Assembly: GCF_937875265.1 (NCBI RefSeq)
Contig: NZ_CALLXM010000236.1
Location: 1 to 6,805 of the forward strand
DNA from: an uncultured Acetobacter sp.
Lineage (GTDB): Bacteria; Pseudomonadota; Alphaproteobacteria; Acetobacterales; Acetobacteraceae
DNA length: 6,805 bases
Reading direction: 5' to 3'
In this document: piece after piece, positions 6,094 to 6,805 of the stretch
How positions within the stretch are numbered: position 1 is the stretch's first letter
How the letters are laid out: every line of letters starts with the position of its first letter
Notes under the pieces: generated by a model
Seen by the model: the letters and a program-made list of their open reading frames with translations, nothing else
Told to the model about the DNA's origin: nothing
Databases searched by the model: none
Program-made: the position numbers and the translations under genes

Positions 6094-6579
6094 GTGACCA
6101 CAATCTATGACTTTACCCTTCCCGCCCTTGAAGGTGGTGATATCAATCTGGCTGATTACCGCGGTCGGCCCGTCCTGATTGTGAACACAGCCTCCAAATG
6201 CGGCTTCACCCCGCAATATGAAGGGCTGCAAGCCCTATGGTATCAGTTCCGCAGCATGGGGCTGGTCGTTATCGGGGTTCCCAGCAATGATTTTGGTAAT
6301 CAGGAGCCCGGAGACGCCTCCGAAATTGCCTCTTTCTGCCACAGAAACTATGGCGTCAGCTTTCCCATGGCAGCCCGTTGCCCTGTGCGGGGCCCCCAAA
6401 CCATACCGCTGTTCCGCTGGCTGGACAAAGAATGCGGCTATCTGGCCCGCCCTCGCTGGAACTTCTACAAATATCTGACCAACAGGACGGGGAAACCCGT
6501 GGCATGGTTTTCCAGCATCACGCCGCCAGCTTCTGCCCGCGTCACCAAGGCAGTCGAACGAGTTATCCTGAATCCCTGA
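6094..6579 (+). CDS. Glutathione peroxidase family protein (thiol peroxidase)
   Basis: A cytoplasmic 161-residue GPx/BtuE-family enzyme that reduces hydroperoxides. The first domain motif is VNTASKCGFTPQYEGL with peroxidatic Cys36. GVPSNDFGNQEPG supplies Q70, and RWNFYKYL supplies W122 and N123, completing the Cys-Gln-Trp-Asn tetrad. Cys82 in SFCHRNYGVSFPM sits where non-selenium GPx enzymes carry the resolving Cys, so the protein probably recycles through thioredoxin rather than glutathione. No selenocysteine codon is used. PSNDF replaces the common PCNQF, a variation I associate with alphaproteobacterial members. The GTG at 6094 is the only reasonable start because TAG at 6076 is in frame just upstream; a weak GTGAG lies nine bases before it. 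No convincing promoter was seen between 5992 and 6093. It is divergent from the IclR gene. Confidence 0.92.
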   Translation: MTTIYDFTLPALEGGDINLADYRGRPVLIVNTASKCGFTPQYEGLQALWYQFRSMGLVVIGVPSNDFGNQEPGDASEIASFCHRNYGVSFPMAARCPVRGPQTIPLFRWLDKECGYLARPRWNFYKYLTNRTGKPVAWFSSITPPASARVTKAVERVILNP

Positions 6580-6587
6580 GCGGGGTT

Positions 6588-6627
6588 CAGGGCGCCATTA
6601 TCACTGTCGCACAGCGCCTGTTATTTT
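6588..6627 (+). terminator. Possible intrinsic terminator of gpx
   Basis: CAGGGCGC (6588-6595) can pair with GCGCCTG (6614-6620) with one bulged G, enclosing CTGT-CGC-ACAG (6604-6614) as an alternative inner hairpin. TTATTTT follows (6621-6627) and runs into the stop codon of the convergent LolD gene. A competing hairpin, CTGAATCCC (6568-6576) with GGGGTTCAG (6582-6590), has the gpx stop codon in its loop but no T run. Modest support only. Confidence 0.4.
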
Positions 6628-6805
6628 AACGAGGAACGATCAGCCCATCCCGCAGCGTGACCACACGGTCCATGCGGGCCAGGAGCTCTTCATTATGGGT
6701 GGCAATCAGGGCAGCCAGCCCCTGCCCCCTTACGGCGGCCATCAGTTCTGAAAACACGGCGTCTGCCGTCCGCACGTCCAGATTGCCTGTGGGTTCATCC
6801 GCCAG
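6626..6805 (-). CDS. lolD: LolD-like lipoprotein-releasing ABC transporter ATPase, C-terminal part
   Basis: Only the last 59 residues are inside the window; the gene continues past 6805. The visible part opens with LADEPTGNLD, the end of Walker B with the catalytic Glu and the D-loop, followed by ATHNEELLARMDRVVTLRDG with the H-loop His. The pattern DEPTGNLD...ATHN...MDRVVTLRDG is typical of the LolD/MacB/FtsE group. LolD powers LolCE, which extracts lipoproteins from the inner membrane for delivery to the outer membrane. The tail stops nine residues after the TLRDG pattern, as expected for LolD. It converges on the peroxidase gene with 46 bases between stops. The P-loop, signature motif and neighbours such as lolC/E are outside, so MacB-type or other members of the group are not excluded. 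Confidence 0.8.
   Translation of the reverse strand: MADEPTGNLDVRTADAVFSELMAAVRGQGLAALIATHNEELLARMDRVVTLRDGLIVPR

Noticed and set aside
5923..6231. Minus-strand frame of 102 codons across the gpx upstream region
   Set aside because: It runs antisense to the gpx N terminus and the plus-strand terminator, with no recognisable domain.

Overview
The window looks like chromosomal DNA from an alphaproteobacterium, most likely an acetic acid bacterium (Acetobacteraceae, Acetobacter-like). This is inferred from the moderately GC-rich coding sequence, the flavour of the proteins (an alphaproteobacterial PSNDF-type glutathione peroxidase, a DUF3108-type envelope protein) and the gph / glmU-glmS arrangement. 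No database search was possible, so the genus is an inference.

Layout from left to right: (1) an octanucleotide tandem repeat at the very edge (1-44). (2) A minus-strand HAD phosphatase of the Gph/MupP type (56-727), divergent from (3) the plus-strand glmU-glmS operon (838-4007). Its two genes overlap by one base (TGATG) and a good sigma70-like promoter lies at 751-779. (4) A long bidirectional intrinsic terminator (4039-4104) separating glmS from the convergent (5) DUF3108-like exported protein (4104-4940, minus), which lies downstream of (6) an IclR-family regulator (5017-5814, minus). (7) A 280-base divergent intergenic region (5815-6093). It holds an iclR promoter whose -35 box sits in an 11-bp perfect inverted repeat, a second promoter-like signal pointing the other way, and a strong plus-strand terminator with no annotated gene upstream of it. 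(8) A plus-strand glutathione peroxidase with a GTG start (6094-6579). (9) The C-terminal 59 residues of a convergent LolD-like ABC ATPase (6626 to the window end, minus).

Functional picture: GlmS makes glucosamine-6-phosphate from fructose-6-phosphate and glutamine. GlmU makes UDP-GlcNAc from glucosamine-1-phosphate. The operon lacks only GlmM and supplies precursor for peptidoglycan and LPS. The adjacent phosphatase may be housekeeping 2-phosphoglycolate clean-up or, by context, a MupP-like cell-wall recycling enzyme. DUF3108 and LolD are envelope functions. The glutathione peroxidase is a thiol peroxidase for hydroperoxide detoxification.

Most of the window is ordinary core-genome content. 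The part the genes do not explain is the iclR-gpx intergenic region: an operator-like inverted repeat, a possible short plus-strand transcript of about 120 nt ending in a strong terminator, and a small ORF with adjacent Trp codons inside the terminator stem. I did not find a clear novel defence, mobile or biosynthetic system.
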